From JALVIU01 sp964462295 (GTDB lineage: Bacteria; Atribacterota; JALVIU01): a stretch of DNA of 27,075 nt. The position numbers were made by a program, and so were the translations under genes. How positions within the stretch are numbered: position 1 is the first letter of the stretch; every line of letters starts with the position of its first letter. Positions 15,265 to 23,860 of the stretch are shown here, piece by piece. Where the stretch lies: positions 1 to 27,075 of the forward strand of contig CAYWXH010000019.1 in the NCBI GenBank assembly GCA_964462295.1, given 5' to 3'. Below the pieces are notes generated by a model. It saw only the letters and a list, made by a program, of their open reading frames with translations. It ran no database searches and was not told the origin of the DNA.

Positions 15265-16746
15265 ATGTTAATAGATAAAGAACTAACACTGGAGGATATA
15301 GTAAGGGTATCCAGGGGTTTTGAAAGGGTAGAACTCTCTCAAAACGCACTCACTAGAATAGAAAACTCACGAAAAAATGTAGAGCGTTTCTTAAAAGAGG
15401 GGAAGCCTATATATGGAATAAATACAGGGTTTGGAGCACTTGATCGGGTAAAAATCTCACATGATGAGATAGATGAACTACAAGAGAATCTTATAAGAAG
15501 TCATTCTACCGCCATAGGAGAGCCCTTTTCAAAAGACATTGTAAGGGCTATAATGTTACTTCGTATAAACTCTATAAGTAAAGGATTCTCCGGCGTACGA
15601 AAAGAAGTAATCTCTCTCATGGTAGATATGCTAAATCACGATATTACCCCCTTTGTTCCCTCACAAGGGTCAGTTGGTGCAAGTGGGGACCTTGCCCCCC
15701 TTGCACATATAGCACTTACATTAATAGGAGAGGGGGAGGTATATTATAAGGGGGAACTTGTTCCATCTAAAACAGCCTTTGAAAAAGAGGGACTTAAACC
15801 TATCCATCTTAAGGCAAAGGAAGGACTTGCCCTTATAAATGGCACACAGGTAATGACAGGCATACTCTCTCTGGTTACCTATGATGCAAAAAGGTTGCTT
15901 AATAGAGCCATTATGGTAGCTTCTATGAGTATAGATGCACTAAAGGGCTCAACAACCCCTTTTGACCCTCGTATTCACAGGATACGACCCCACAAAGGAC
16001 AGGCCTATGTGGCAGAGAAACTTTTGGAATATCTTGCAAAAAGCCAAATAAGAGAGGCACATCTTTACTGTTCCAAAGTGCAAGATGCCTATAGCTTAAG
16101 GACAATACCCCAGGTATTGGGTGCTGTGAAAGATACTATTGACTATGTGGAAAATACGGTACTTACAGAGGTACACTCTGTTACAGATAATCCTCTCATA
16201 TTTGAAGATGGTGCTTTAAGTGGGGGAAACTTTCACGGAGAACCTATAGCCCTTGTTGCAGACTTTTTAGGAATTGCCCTAAGTGAAATGGCAAATATCT
16301 CAGAGAGAAGGATAGATCGTCTTGTGAATCCTCTTGTCTCTGGGCTTCCTCCCTTTTTGGCAAAGGGAAAGGTTGGTCTTAATTCAGGGTTTATGCTCTG
16401 GCAATATACGGCAGCCTCTCTGGTGAGTGAAAACAAGGTCCTTTCCCATCCATCTTCTGTAGATTCTATCCCAACTTCTGCCTATCAGGAAGACCATGTA
16501 TCAATGGGAACATATGGTGCCAGAAAGGCAAAAACAATACTTGAAAATACAGAAAAAGTTATAGCAATAGAGGCAATGGTTGCAGCATATGCACTCCACT
16601 TTTTAGAACCACTTAAGACAGGGGAAAAGTTAAGACCTTATGTAAAGAAATTTCAGGAAATTTTGGGTGATATAGAAAAAGATAAAAATTTAACCCGTGA
16701 ATACGAAGGGATACTATCTCTTGTAAGGGCGGAGGTTCTCTTATGA
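15265..16746 (+). CDS. hutH: Histidine ammonia-lyase
   Basis: A 493-residue aromatic-amino-acid lyase that converts L-histidine to urocanate and ammonia. The self-forming MIO cofactor triad Ala-Ser-Gly is in GSVGASGDLAPLAH near residue 143. YGINTGFGAL near residue 48, SHSTAIGEP near residue 77, SDNPL-like TDNPLIF, SGGNFHGEP and SAYQEDHVSM all match bacterial HutH; the SH and the Glu of QEDH favour histidine over tyrosine or phenylalanine. Length is normal. No other histidine-degradation gene (urocanase, imidazolonepropionase) is nearby. Instead the gene overlaps a membrane phosphoesterase by ATGA. It has its own promoter within an inverted repeat. Confidence 0.93.
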   Translation: MLIDKELTLEDIVRVSRGFERVELSQNALTRIENSRKNVERFLKEGKPIYGINTGFGALDRVKISHDEIDELQENLIRSHSTAIGEPFSKDIVRAIMLLRINSISKGFSGVRKEVISLMVDMLNHDITPFVPSQGSVGASGDLAPLAHIALTLIGEGEVYYKGELVPSKTAFEKEGLKPIHLKAKEGLALINGTQVMTGILSLVTYDAKRLLNRAIMVASMSIDALKGSTTPFDPRIHRIRPHKGQAYVAEKLLEYLAKSQIREAHLYCSKVQDAYSLRTIPQVLGAVKDTIDYVENTVLTEVHSVTDNPLIFEDGALSGGNFHGEPIALVADFLGIALSEMANISERRIDRLVNPLVSGLPPFLAKGKVGLNSGFMLWQYTAASLVSENKVLSHPSSVDSIPTSAYQEDHVSMGTYGARKAKTILENTEKVIAIEAMVAAYALHFLEPLKTGEKLRPYVKKFQEILGDIEKDKNLTREYEGILSLVRAEVLL

Positions 16747-17801
16747 AAGAAAAACTGTTTCAAAAACGTATAGTAACTATTATCTTTATTATAGCCATCA
16801 TAACCATTGGCTTTAAAATTTACTCTGTGATCACATTTCCGAATATTCAAATGTGGAATTGGCAAATGCTTAAAAAAATAGATAAAACAAAAAAGGACTT
16901 TACATTTATAGTATTAGGAGATAACAAAAACTCTATTAAAACCTTTAACCAGATGATAGATGCCATAAACAGAGAAAAAGATATACTTTTTGTAATAGAT
17001 GATGGGGACCTTGTATTTGATGGGGAAAGGGAGAAATTCAGATTTTTCATACATCAGATAGATCGATTAAAGGTACCTATTCTTACAGTTTTGGGAAATC
17101 ATGAGTTAAGAGAGAGGGGAAGGGCCAATTATTATGACCTATTTGGACCTTTTTACTATTCATTTGCCATAGGAGAAACTTATTTTATAGTAGTTGATGA
17201 TGCAAACGAAAAGGATATAGACCCCTGGCAGATGGTATGGCTGAAAAAAGAGCTTGAAAAATCCAAAAAATTTAAAAATCTCTTTATATTTATGCATGTA
17301 CCCCTCTATGACCCAAGAAAGGGTAATTACAAAAAGGGACATAGCCTATCAGATATAGAATTTGCAAAAAGATTGAATGCCCTATTTGACAAATACAAGG
17401 TTACAATGTTATTTACATCCCATATTCACGGATATTTCAAAGGGGTATGGGGAAAGACTCCATATATCATAACAGGTGGAGCAGGGGCAGAACTTTTTGG
17501 CACAGATCCCAACCACTACTTTTATCACTACATAAAGGTCCATGTAAAAAATAATGGTGTAATGTATAAAATAGTAAAATTTAAAAGCCCAAAATTCAAG
17601 ATCGTAAATAGGCTTTTTTATATGGCTTGGATATATATTTATGCCTTTTTCTCTATACACTTCCTTGATATTATAATAGTACTTGCACTTTTCTATTTGG
17701 GATGGTATATTGTATTTATTCAAAAGAAATGGCTTATACTTAATATAGGAGAAAAAAATGAAAAAACTCTGGACAAGAGTTCAGAAGATTGTACCAAATA
17801 G
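16743..17801 (+). CDS. Membrane-anchored calcineurin-like metallophosphoesterase
   Basis: A 352-residue protein. An N-terminal membrane segment (residues about 10-32) is followed by a metallophosphoesterase domain with the expected two-metal motifs: LGDNK near 57 (GDxH is usual, so Asn-Lys is a variation), DDGDLV near 83, GNHE near 118, MHVPL near 183 and SHIHG near 224. Hydrophobic stretches at about 290-327 suggest one or two further membrane segments. The basic N-terminus predicts the catalytic domain outside the cytoplasm. It overlaps hutH by four bases (ATGA) and the next gene by 44 bases, so the three are almost certainly co-expressed. The substrate is unknown. Confidence 0.87.
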   Translation: MKEKLFQKRIVTIIFIIAIITIGFKIYSVITFPNIQMWNWQMLKKIDKTKKDFTFIVLGDNKNSIKTFNQMIDAINREKDILFVIDDGDLVFDGEREKFRFFIHQIDRLKVPILTVLGNHELRERGRANYYDLFGPFYYSFAIGETYFIVVDDANEKDIDPWQMVWLKKELEKSKKFKNLFIFMHVPLYDPRKGNYKKGHSLSDIEFAKRLNALFDKYKVTMLFTSHIHGYFKGVWGKTPYIITGGAGAELFGTDPNHYFYHYIKVHVKNNGVMYKIVKFKSPKFKIVNRLFYMAWIYIYAFFSIHFLDIIIVLALFYLGWYIVFIQKKWLILNIGEKNEKTLDKSSEDCTK

Positions 17802-19182
17802 GGCTATCCGAAATATTTTGATAATTCTTATAATATATAATGCATTCATATATACAAATTTCTACTTTGAGGCCTTTCAAAACAATAGAATAAGGAAAGT
17901 ATTTAAGGCCCCTGAAATAAAAAAACCAGATTCAATGGATACTATATTAGTTGTAGCACCACATCCGGATGATGAATCATTAGGGCCAGGAGGGTATATA
18001 AAAAAGGCTATAAAAAGTGGGGCAAGGGTCTATGTAGTGCTTATGACATATGGGGATGGATACAAGATTGCTGCAGAAACTGAACAAGGTTTTAACGGAA
18101 AGCCCGAATCCCTCATAAGATTTGGAGAAAAGAGAAGACTTGAATCCATATCTGCACTTACCTATCTAGGGGTAAAAAAGGAACATATATATTTTTTGGG
18201 TTACCCAGATAGGGGTATATCTCCCCTATGGATAAACTATTGGGAAAACCTCTATAGATCTCCCCTTACAAAGGTAACACATTCACCATATAGTACAAGT
18301 TATGTAAAAAATGCCCCGTATAGGGGAAAAGAAGTATTTGATACACTTTCTCATATCATAGAAAAACTAAAACCAAACATTATTTTTTTACCTTCCCCTT
18401 TTGATTTCCATGTAGATCACTGGTCCACATATAGCTTTTCTATAGCAGCTATACTGAGTTTAATAGAAAGGAAGAAGCTTCCTATCCCTGCTATATATAC
18501 ATATCTTGTTCATTACAGAAACTTTCCCTATCCCAAAGGTTATTATCCAAAAGGGGCACTTCTTCCACCTAAAGATATGAAGATATACAAGACAAACTGG
18601 CGTTCATATGATATAGAAGATGTAGAAATGGAAAAAAGGGAGGCTATATTAAAATACAAAACCCAACTTGTGTTCTTAAAGAGATTGCTACTCTCTTTTG
18701 TAAGGACAAATGAGTTGTGGGGAGAGGTCCCAGAATATTTACTTGAAAATGATAATGAGGTAGAAATTCCAGATCTTATCACAGATGTATTGGTAGATTA
18801 TGTAGATACTGGTGCAAATATACGATATATAGATGCAAAATTTTCTAAAAACCACCTAACTATCCAAATGACACTTGTAAAGAATATAGGGAAAAAATAT
18901 CTCTATCAACTTAGATTTTTTATCCCAGGAAAGAGGGGCTACATAAGGGGGACTGTGTCATATTCTAAGAAAAGGGGCAAAACAATAGATGCATATAATG
19001 AATCTGGGACAAAGATAAAAGTACCAGGGATAAAGGTAAACTACAAAAAAAATAAGATAAACTTTGTAATACCTATTCAAAGAATACGCCGTATCCTTAT
19101 AGGGTGTGACACAAACCTATCTAAAAAGACAAAAAAACTCTATATAGATACCACAGGAGAATTTATCATAAACTTAAAATAG
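17758..19182 (+). CDS. Membrane-anchored PIG-L family deacetylase
   Basis: A 474-residue protein of the PIG-L/LmbE family, zinc enzymes that usually remove acetyl groups from GlcNAc-type substrates. A membrane segment lies at residues about 18-36. The zinc site is visible as APHPDDE (His69, Asp71, Asp72) and FHVDH (His218, His221). A C-terminal extension from about residue 345 looks beta-rich and basic and has no recognised family. The start is the ATG after AGGAGAAAAAA, inside the end of the phosphoesterase gene. The coupling suggests that both hydrolases work at the outer face of the same membrane on a glycan or lipid-linked sugar (inference). Confidence 0.87.
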   Translation: MKKLWTRVQKIVPNRAIRNILIILIIYNAFIYTNFYFEAFQNNRIRKVFKAPEIKKPDSMDTILVVAPHPDDESLGPGGYIKKAIKSGARVYVVLMTYGDGYKIAAETEQGFNGKPESLIRFGEKRRLESISALTYLGVKKEHIYFLGYPDRGISPLWINYWENLYRSPLTKVTHSPYSTSYVKNAPYRGKEVFDTLSHIIEKLKPNIIFLPSPFDFHVDHWSTYSFSIAAILSLIERKKLPIPAIYTYLVHYRNFPYPKGYYPKGALLPPKDMKIYKTNWRSYDIEDVEMEKREAILKYKTQLVFLKRLLLSFVRTNELWGEVPEYLLENDNEVEIPDLITDVLVDYVDTGANIRYIDAKFSKNHLTIQMTLVKNIGKKYLYQLRFFIPGKRGYIRGTVSYSKKRGKTIDAYNESGTKIKVPGIKVNYKKNKINFVIPIQRIRRILIGCDTNLSKKTKKLYIDTTGEFIINLK

Positions 19183-19199
19183 GCCTAATGCCTATATTT
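19179..19199. terminator. Possible weak terminator between convergent genes
   Basis: ATAGGC and GCCTAT enclose the loop CTAAT, followed by ATTTC on the plus strand and AATTTTAA-like sequence on the other. It overlaps the PIG-L stop codon. The stem is only six base pairs, so termination would be partial. Confidence 0.4.
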
Positions 19200-19219
19200 C
19201 TCCTATATCAGGAAATATT

Positions 19220-20110
19220 TTACAATATACTAATATATTTATCCATACCATCTGGCGCAACTGTTACTATTTTCTTATTTTTTCCATATTTTTCCAAAAG
19301 AGAAATTGCCGCCCAGATATTCGCACCTGTAGATATGCCAGAAGAAAGCCCCTCTTTCGAAGAGAGTATCTTTGCCATACCTATTGCATCATCATCCCCT
19401 ACCCTTATTACATCATCAAGAAGAGATGTATCTAAAATGGGAGGGATAAATCCTGCACCTATACCTTGAATCTTGTGCTTTCCTGGGCTACCTCCTGATA
19501 AAATAGGGGATGAGGCAGGCTCCACCCCTATTATCTTTACTTTTTTCCCAAGCATCTTCCTAAGGGCCCTGCCTATCCCCATAATAGTCCCCCCTGTCCC
19601 TATACCTGCAACAAAGATATCTATATCATATGAGGTCTGTCTTAAGATCTCAGGACCTGTAGTTAGTTCATGGGAAAGTGCATTTTGTGGGTTTCTAAAC
19701 TGATCGGGCATAAAAGCACCCAATTCATCCCTTATCCTCTCTGCCTCCCTTATCGCACCCATCATCCCCTCATCAGAAGGGGTAAGAGCAACTTCTGCCC
19801 CAAACATCTTAAGAATCTTAATCCTCTCCTTTGTCATATTGGAAGGCATCGTAAGGATCACTTTATAACCCCTTCTGGCACCTATCATGGCAAGTGCAAT
19901 CCCTGTATTTCCACTTGTGGGCTCCACCACAGTCCTTTGATTCTCTCCCAAAAGGCCTTTAAGTTCTGCATCTTTTATCATAAAATATGCTGCCCTATCC
20001 TTTATACTACCAGAAGGATTTTCCTTCTCTACTTTTACAAAAATGCTATTTGGTGTCACTAAATTTGATAGAGTAATTAAACTTGTATTTCCAATTGTAT
20101 CTAACAACAT
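19220..20110 (-). CDS. cysK: Cysteine synthase (O-acetylserine sulfhydrylase)
   Basis: A 296-residue PLP enzyme that makes L-cysteine from O-acetylserine and sulfide. Lys37 in NPSGSIKDR binds PLP. TSGNTG (residues 65-70) is the substrate loop, and GTGGT (171-175) binds the PLP phosphate. Length is slightly under the usual 300-320. Near the C-terminus the usual SGERY-like motif is replaced by PDGMDKYIS, so a CysM or thiosulfate preference cannot be excluded. Its ATG overlaps the end of cysE by 10 bases with AAGGAG inside cysE, so the two are coupled as a complete serine-to-cysteine branch. It converges with the PIG-L gene. Confidence 0.92.
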   Translation of the reverse strand: MLLDTIGNTSLITLSNLVTPNSIFVKVEKENPSGSIKDRAAYFMIKDAELKGLLGENQRTVVEPTSGNTGIALAMIGARRGYKVILTMPSNMTKERIKILKMFGAEVALTPSDEGMMGAIREAERIRDELGAFMPDQFRNPQNALSHELTTGPEILRQTSYDIDIFVAGIGTGGTIMGIGRALRKMLGKKVKIIGVEPASSPILSGGSPGKHKIQGIGAGFIPPILDTSLLDDVIRVGDDDAIGMAKILSSKEGLSSGISTGANIWAAISLLEKYGKNKKIVTVAPDGMDKYISIL

Positions 20111-20685
20111 AGTTTTATCTCCTTTTTATTCAATATTTTTCCTGGAATACCCACAACCAAGGCTCCATTGGGTATATCATCAAGCACTACCGCATTTGCA
20201 CCAATTACAACATTATCCCCTATAGTAATAGGCCCCAGTATTTTGGCCCCTGCACCAAGGAGCACACCCTTTCCCACATCTGGATGCCTTTTTCCCTTAA
20301 CAGGTCTTTTGGCACCCAGGGTTACACCGTGATAGATAAGTGTGCCACTTCCCACGGTAGCAGTTGATCCTATAACAGTCCCTATTCCATGATCTATTAC
20401 TATCCCAGCTTCTATCTGGGCTGCAGGATGGATATCAGATGCAGTCAAGATCTTACTCCATACATATATTAAAAGAGAAGGAAGTCTAAGACCCCATTTC
20501 CAAAAAAGATGTGCTATTCTATAGAGAAAAAGTGCATGGAAACCTGAAGAAGAGAGTATAACCATCCATTTTTTTGAAACAGATGGGTCAAGCTCTAAAT
20601 ATTTATCAAGATCTAAACTTATAGCATGAAAGGTAAAAGATAGGTCTTTACCTATACGGATAAAAAAATCCCCTATTTTTTTCAT
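20101..20685 (-). CDS. cysE: Serine O-acetyltransferase
   Basis: A 194-residue acyltransferase that acetylates L-serine with acetyl-CoA. The C-terminal left-handed beta-helix shows hexapeptide repeats from about residue 84 (IHPAAQIEAGIVIDHGIGTVIG), with catalytic His in IDHG and the YHGVTLG motif. The start chosen is the ATG six bases after GAGGTG; an in-frame GTG at 20694 lies inside that ribosome site. The protein ends in KLCC and lacks the terminal Ile that many homologues insert into CysK to form the cysteine synthase complex, so a classical complex looks unlikely. It overlaps cysK by 10 bases. Confidence 0.92.
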   Translation of the reverse strand: MKKIGDFFIRIGKDLSFTFHAISLDLDKYLELDPSVSKKWMVILSSSGFHALFLYRIAHLFWKWGLRLPSLLIYVWSKILTASDIHPAAQIEAGIVIDHGIGTVIGSTATVGSGTLIYHGVTLGAKRPVKGKRHPDVGKGVLLGAGAKILGPITIGDNVVIGANAVVLDDIPNGALVVGIPGKILNKKEIKLCC

Positions 20686-20742
20686 AAAGGTCACCTCTTT
20701 AGATTTTTTAAAAGTAGGAAAAATTTAGAGGAAAATATGGAG

Positions 20743-20816
20743 ACTACAGAGGGTAGTACCCGTATAGGCAGGAATTTTAAATACAAGGATTCTTTTTAGG
20801 CTATTATGCACCCCAT
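20743..20816 (-). promoter_or_regulatory. cysE leader: short peptide frame and alternative hairpins
   Basis: In the predicted cysE leader a six-codon frame (Met-Gly-Cys-Ile-Ile-Ala, then stop; 20816-20796) follows a GAGAGGTG site. Downstream, two hairpins compete for the same bases: GGGTA/TACCC (20751-20761) and ACTAC/GTAGT (20743-20757). This resembles a leader-peptide attenuator, but there is a single Cys codon and no clear T-run, so it is tentative. I see no T-box or S-box consensus in the correct orientation. Confidence 0.3.
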
Positions 20817-20852
20817 CAAAAAATCACCTCTCTTTTTTTATAGTTAAAACAT

Positions 20853-20881
20853 ATTATAATATATTTTTCTAAGAAAAGCAA
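20853..20881 (-). promoter_or_regulatory. Promoter of cysE-cysK
   Basis: On the minus strand, TTGCTT (20881-20876) and TATAAT (20858-20853) are separated by 17 bases. The -35 begins four bases after the sensor-kinase stop codon. The leader to cysE would be about 160 nt. Confidence 0.6.
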
Positions 20882-20884
20882 GGG

Positions 20885-23377
20885 TTAGATAAGTGTTTTT
20901 ATAAGCTTATCCAATTTGTCGATCCTATAAGGTTTATGAATAAAAGCCACCCCTAATCTCTCAGCCTCTTCTGTAATCTTTTTATCTACATATCCTGATG
21001 AGAGTATAATAGGGATATCTGGTCTTATGTCTTTTATCTTTTTCATGGTCTCTATTCCATTTATCCCTGGCATACTATAGTCAAGGATAATAAGGTCAAA
21101 AGATTCGGGCTCTCTTTCTATGCTTTCTATTGCCTTTTGTCCCGATTCTACACTATATGGTGTATATCCCAACATAGAAAGGACATCAGAGAGCATATCC
21201 CTTACCCATTTTTCATCATCCGCTATCAAAACTTTTAGCACTTTTTCTTCATTTGTTCTTTTCTCATTTATCTCTTCTCTTAATGGAAGATCTATATCTT
21301 CTTGTTTTTCTAAAATGGGTAAGAATATCTGAAATATGGTTCCCCTACCTTCTTCTGTAATAATATTTATACCACCATTCATCCCTTTTATTATTCCTGC
21401 TATAATGGAGAGTCCAAGTCCTTTACCTGTAGATTTGGTAGAGAAAAATGGGTCAAATATATTGCTAAGTATATCAGGTGGGATACCAGGACCATTGTCT
21501 TTTACCTGGATCATGGCATAGTTTCCCTCTTTTATGCTCATAGGATGTGATATTTTCCCTATATTTTCCCTATCTAAAAAAATCTTATCTACCAAGACCT
21601 CTATAACACCATTTTTCTCACCTATTGCCTCTTTTGCATTTATAATAAGGTTCATAATGATTTGTTGTAATTGAGATGAATCAAAATAGATATGTATAGG
21701 TTTTTCACTGGGGATTAATTCTACCTTTATATGTTTTGGGATAGCTGCCCCAATAAAGGCATGAATCTTCTCTATCTCTTCAGATAAATTCAATATCTGC
21801 TTTTTGGTGTTTAGCTTTCCAGAGTATGTAAACATATTCTGGATAAGAGACTTTGCCCTATCTATAGCATCTGTTATTCTACCTATATACTTCTTTATCT
21901 GAGAAGAATCGGCACATACACCTTGAATAAGAGATATGTTTCCAGATATTGCGGTTAATATATTGTTAAAATCATGTGCTATACCACTTGCCATAAGACC
22001 GAGGCTTTCAAACTTCTGCATCTGTGTCATCTTCTTTTTTATCTGCTCTCTTTCTAATTCTCGCAGCTTCTCCTTAGTAATGTCTATACCTATCACAAGG
22101 ATACCTTCTAAATCACCATTTTCATTAAATATAGGGGTTTTCTTTATATGGAGATAGACCTTTTTACCTTTTTTGTTATAAGTGAGAGGATAATCTAGCG
22201 TTTTTTTCTCCCTTATTACCCTTTTGTCATAGATATCTCCTATGCAATATACTTTACTAAGCTCTTCGTTTTCAGAAATATTGGATATTTCACGTGTAGT
22301 CTTTCCTTTGTAGTCTTTTCCTTTAAGGTTTAGATATTCTTCTGCAAGGGGGTTTGCATATATCCATCTGCCATCTTTATCTCTAAATGCCACAAGTACA
22401 GGCATGGACTTCATAAGGGTATCAAACTGGAGATTAAGAGTTTTTAGCTCTTTTTCCTTTCTAACTCTAAGAAGGAGATTCCCAAACATCTCTGCAGTGG
22501 TCTTAAGCAGGGAAACCTCTTCTTCTTCCCATATTCTCTCTTCTTTCACACTATCAAAACCAAAAAATCCAAGATATCTATTGTTCACATACATAGATGC
22601 TATAAGGATTGATTTTATATCTTGCTCCTCCAAAAGTTGCTTATATTCAAGATCCTCAAGGTCTTTCGTATAACCAATATACACTCCCCCTTGGGAAAGT
22701 ATCTTATACCTCTCTGAACTCTCCCTCTTCTCTGGTAATGCCTTAAGTTTAGGGTTATCTATCTGTGGACTAATCCCCTCTCTTACCCATTCTCCCTTCT
22801 GGGCTACATATGTATCATCTTCCTTATGATATGCCTCAAACCAATATACCCTATCTGCACCTGTCGCTTCCCCTAAAATCCTAAGCACCTCATCTACTGT
22901 ATCTTCTACATTGTTACTTTCTAAAAATAAAAGCCCTATATGAGCAAGGGTATAGAGGTATTTATTAGTTTTTTTAATCTTTTCTTCTTTTTCTACCTTC
23001 TCTGATATATCAATAGTATAACCCTTTAACCCTAAAAGTTTACCATCTTTTCCTAGAATGGGATAAACCATGCTCTCTACCCATTTTATCTTTCCTTCTC
23101 TGTCTATTATCCTGTATACCTCATGCACACTTTTCTCTTTGGAAATAATGGAGAGGGTATTTGATAAAATGTATCTGTCTTCTGGATGGACATATTTTAT
23201 CCATATAGAAGGTTTATCAAAAAGTTCTTCTCTCTTTATGGGTATAAATCTCTCCACTCCTCGGGAGAGATATTTATAGACAAATTCCCATTTATCTCCT
23301 ATCTTTTGACGCTCAAGTACCCATATATACATATTTGCAAAATCTAAAAGTTCTTCTAAAAAGTGCTCATCTATCAT
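20885..23377 (-). CDS. Hybrid sensor histidine kinase (PAS-GAF-PAS-HK-receiver)
   Basis: An 830-residue protein with no membrane segment, hence a cytoplasmic sensor. Residues about 10-130 form a PAS domain with a PAC end (GLKGYTIDISEK). Residues about 145-310 are GAF-like (EATGADRVYWF), and 318-438 form a second PAS domain (VLVAFRDKDGRWIYANP). The kinase core has the phospho-acceptor His468 in GIAHDFNN, N box QLQQIIMNLIINAKEA (569-584), G1 VKDNGPGIP near 625, F box FDPFFSTK near 641 and G2 GKGLGLS near 651. A C-terminal receiver (about 714-830) has Asp720/721, phospho-Asp766 in ILDYSMPG, and Lys815. The start follows AGAGG. No DNA-binding output domain is linked, and its target is unknown. 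The signal may be redox or small-molecule (inference). Confidence 0.92.
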   Translation of the reverse strand: MIDEHFLEELLDFANMYIWVLERQKIGDKWEFVYKYLSRGVERFIPIKREELFDKPSIWIKYVHPEDRYILSNTLSIISKEKSVHEVYRIIDREGKIKWVESMVYPILGKDGKLLGLKGYTIDISEKVEKEEKIKKTNKYLYTLAHIGLLFLESNNVEDTVDEVLRILGEATGADRVYWFEAYHKEDDTYVAQKGEWVREGISPQIDNPKLKALPEKRESSERYKILSQGGVYIGYTKDLEDLEYKQLLEEQDIKSILIASMYVNNRYLGFFGFDSVKEERIWEEEEVSLLKTTAEMFGNLLLRVRKEKELKTLNLQFDTLMKSMPVLVAFRDKDGRWIYANPLAEEYLNLKGKDYKGKTTREISNISENEELSKVYCIGDIYDKRVIREKKTLDYPLTYNKKGKKVYLHIKKTPIFNENGDLEGILVIGIDITKEKLRELEREQIKKKMTQMQKFESLGLMASGIAHDFNNILTAISGNISLIQGVCADSSQIKKYIGRITDAIDRAKSLIQNMFTYSGKLNTKKQILNLSEEIEKIHAFIGAAIPKHIKVELIPSEKPIHIYFDSSQLQQIIMNLIINAKEAIGEKNGVIEVLVDKIFLDRENIGKISHPMSIKEGNYAMIQVKDNGPGIPPDILSNIFDPFFSTKSTGKGLGLSIIAGIIKGMNGGINIITEEGRGTIFQIFLPILEKQEDIDLPLREEINEKRTNEEKVLKVLIADDEKWVRDMLSDVLSMLGYTPYSVESGQKAIESIEREPESFDLIILDYSMPGINGIETMKKIKDIRPDIPIILSSGYVDKKITEEAERLGVAFIHKPYRIDKLDKLIKTLI

Positions 23378-23403
23378 TTCATACCTCTTGTCTTTTTATT
23401 TAT

Positions 23404-23432
23404 ATTATAACACATATTTATTAGGAATTCAT
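23404..23432 (-). promoter_or_regulatory. Promoter of the sensor kinase
   Basis: On the minus strand, an extended -10, TGT-TATAAT (TATAAT at 23409-23404), is preceded by a poor -35, ATGAAT, 17 bases upstream. It lies about 30 bases before the kinase ATG. Confidence 0.55.
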
Positions 23433-23463
23433 CTTAATTGTATGCTGAATAGTGTCAAACCTA

Positions 23464-23791
23464 GAGATTGCATCACTCAGGGCAAAATGCGGGCTCCTCG
23501 CAATGACAAACCACCCTCTTGTCATTGCGAGGGCCACGGAGTGGCCTGTGGCAATCTACGGCCCCCCTCATGTATTGTCATTGCGAGCCTCCGCAGGAGG
23601 CGTGGCAATCTCTCTTTTGGGTTTCCCAATACACCTTGGGTACGGAGATTGCCGCGTCAGGGCAAAATACGCCCTTCCTCGCAATGACAGCTAGGGCACG
23701 GAGATTGCTTCGTCGGAACAAAAACCGCTCCTTATCGCAATGACAAACCACCCCCTGTCATTGCGAGGCCCTGAAAGGGCCGTGGCAATCT
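23464..23791. repeat. REP/MITE-like repeat cluster 3 (six copies)
   Basis: Six copies in 330 bases with mixed orientation: reverse at 23464-23507, 23645-23688 and 23701-23744; forward at 23521-23557, 23577-23612 and 23757-23791. The forward copies carry compact hairpin centres such as CCTCCGCAGGAGG and GGCCCTGAAAGGGCC. The three reverse copies are about 8 bases longer with a looser centre around AAAA. The cluster separates the kinase promoter from the yitT promoter. Reading frames through it are not genes. Confidence 0.9.
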
Positions 23792-23824
23792 TTAGTACCC
23801 AATACTGTTCTTTTTTAAAAAACC

Positions 23825-23853
23825 TTTACTTTCTACTATGGATATGTTATTAT
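23825..23853 (+). promoter_or_regulatory. Promoter giving a probably leaderless yitT mRNA
   Basis: TTTACT (23825-23830) and TATTAT (23848-23853) are 17 bases apart. This places the transcript start at about the ATG (23861). No Shine-Dalgarno sequence exists before this ATG, which agrees with a leaderless message. Confidence 0.5.
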
Positions 23854-23860
23854 TATAAAT

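Noticed and set aside
19188..20062. Plus-strand frames opposite cysK
   Set aside because: They are antisense shadows of a clear PLP enzyme and lack ribosome sites.
20741..20765. T-box-like sequence (GGGTAGTACC) near cysE
   Set aside because: It resembles the T-box core only on the plus strand, where no gene follows. On the strand of cysE the sequence does not match and no specifier structure is evident.
23464..23791. CRISPR array
   Set aside because: Repeat units alternate in orientation, differ in length, are internally palindromic and have irregular spacing. No cas gene is present.
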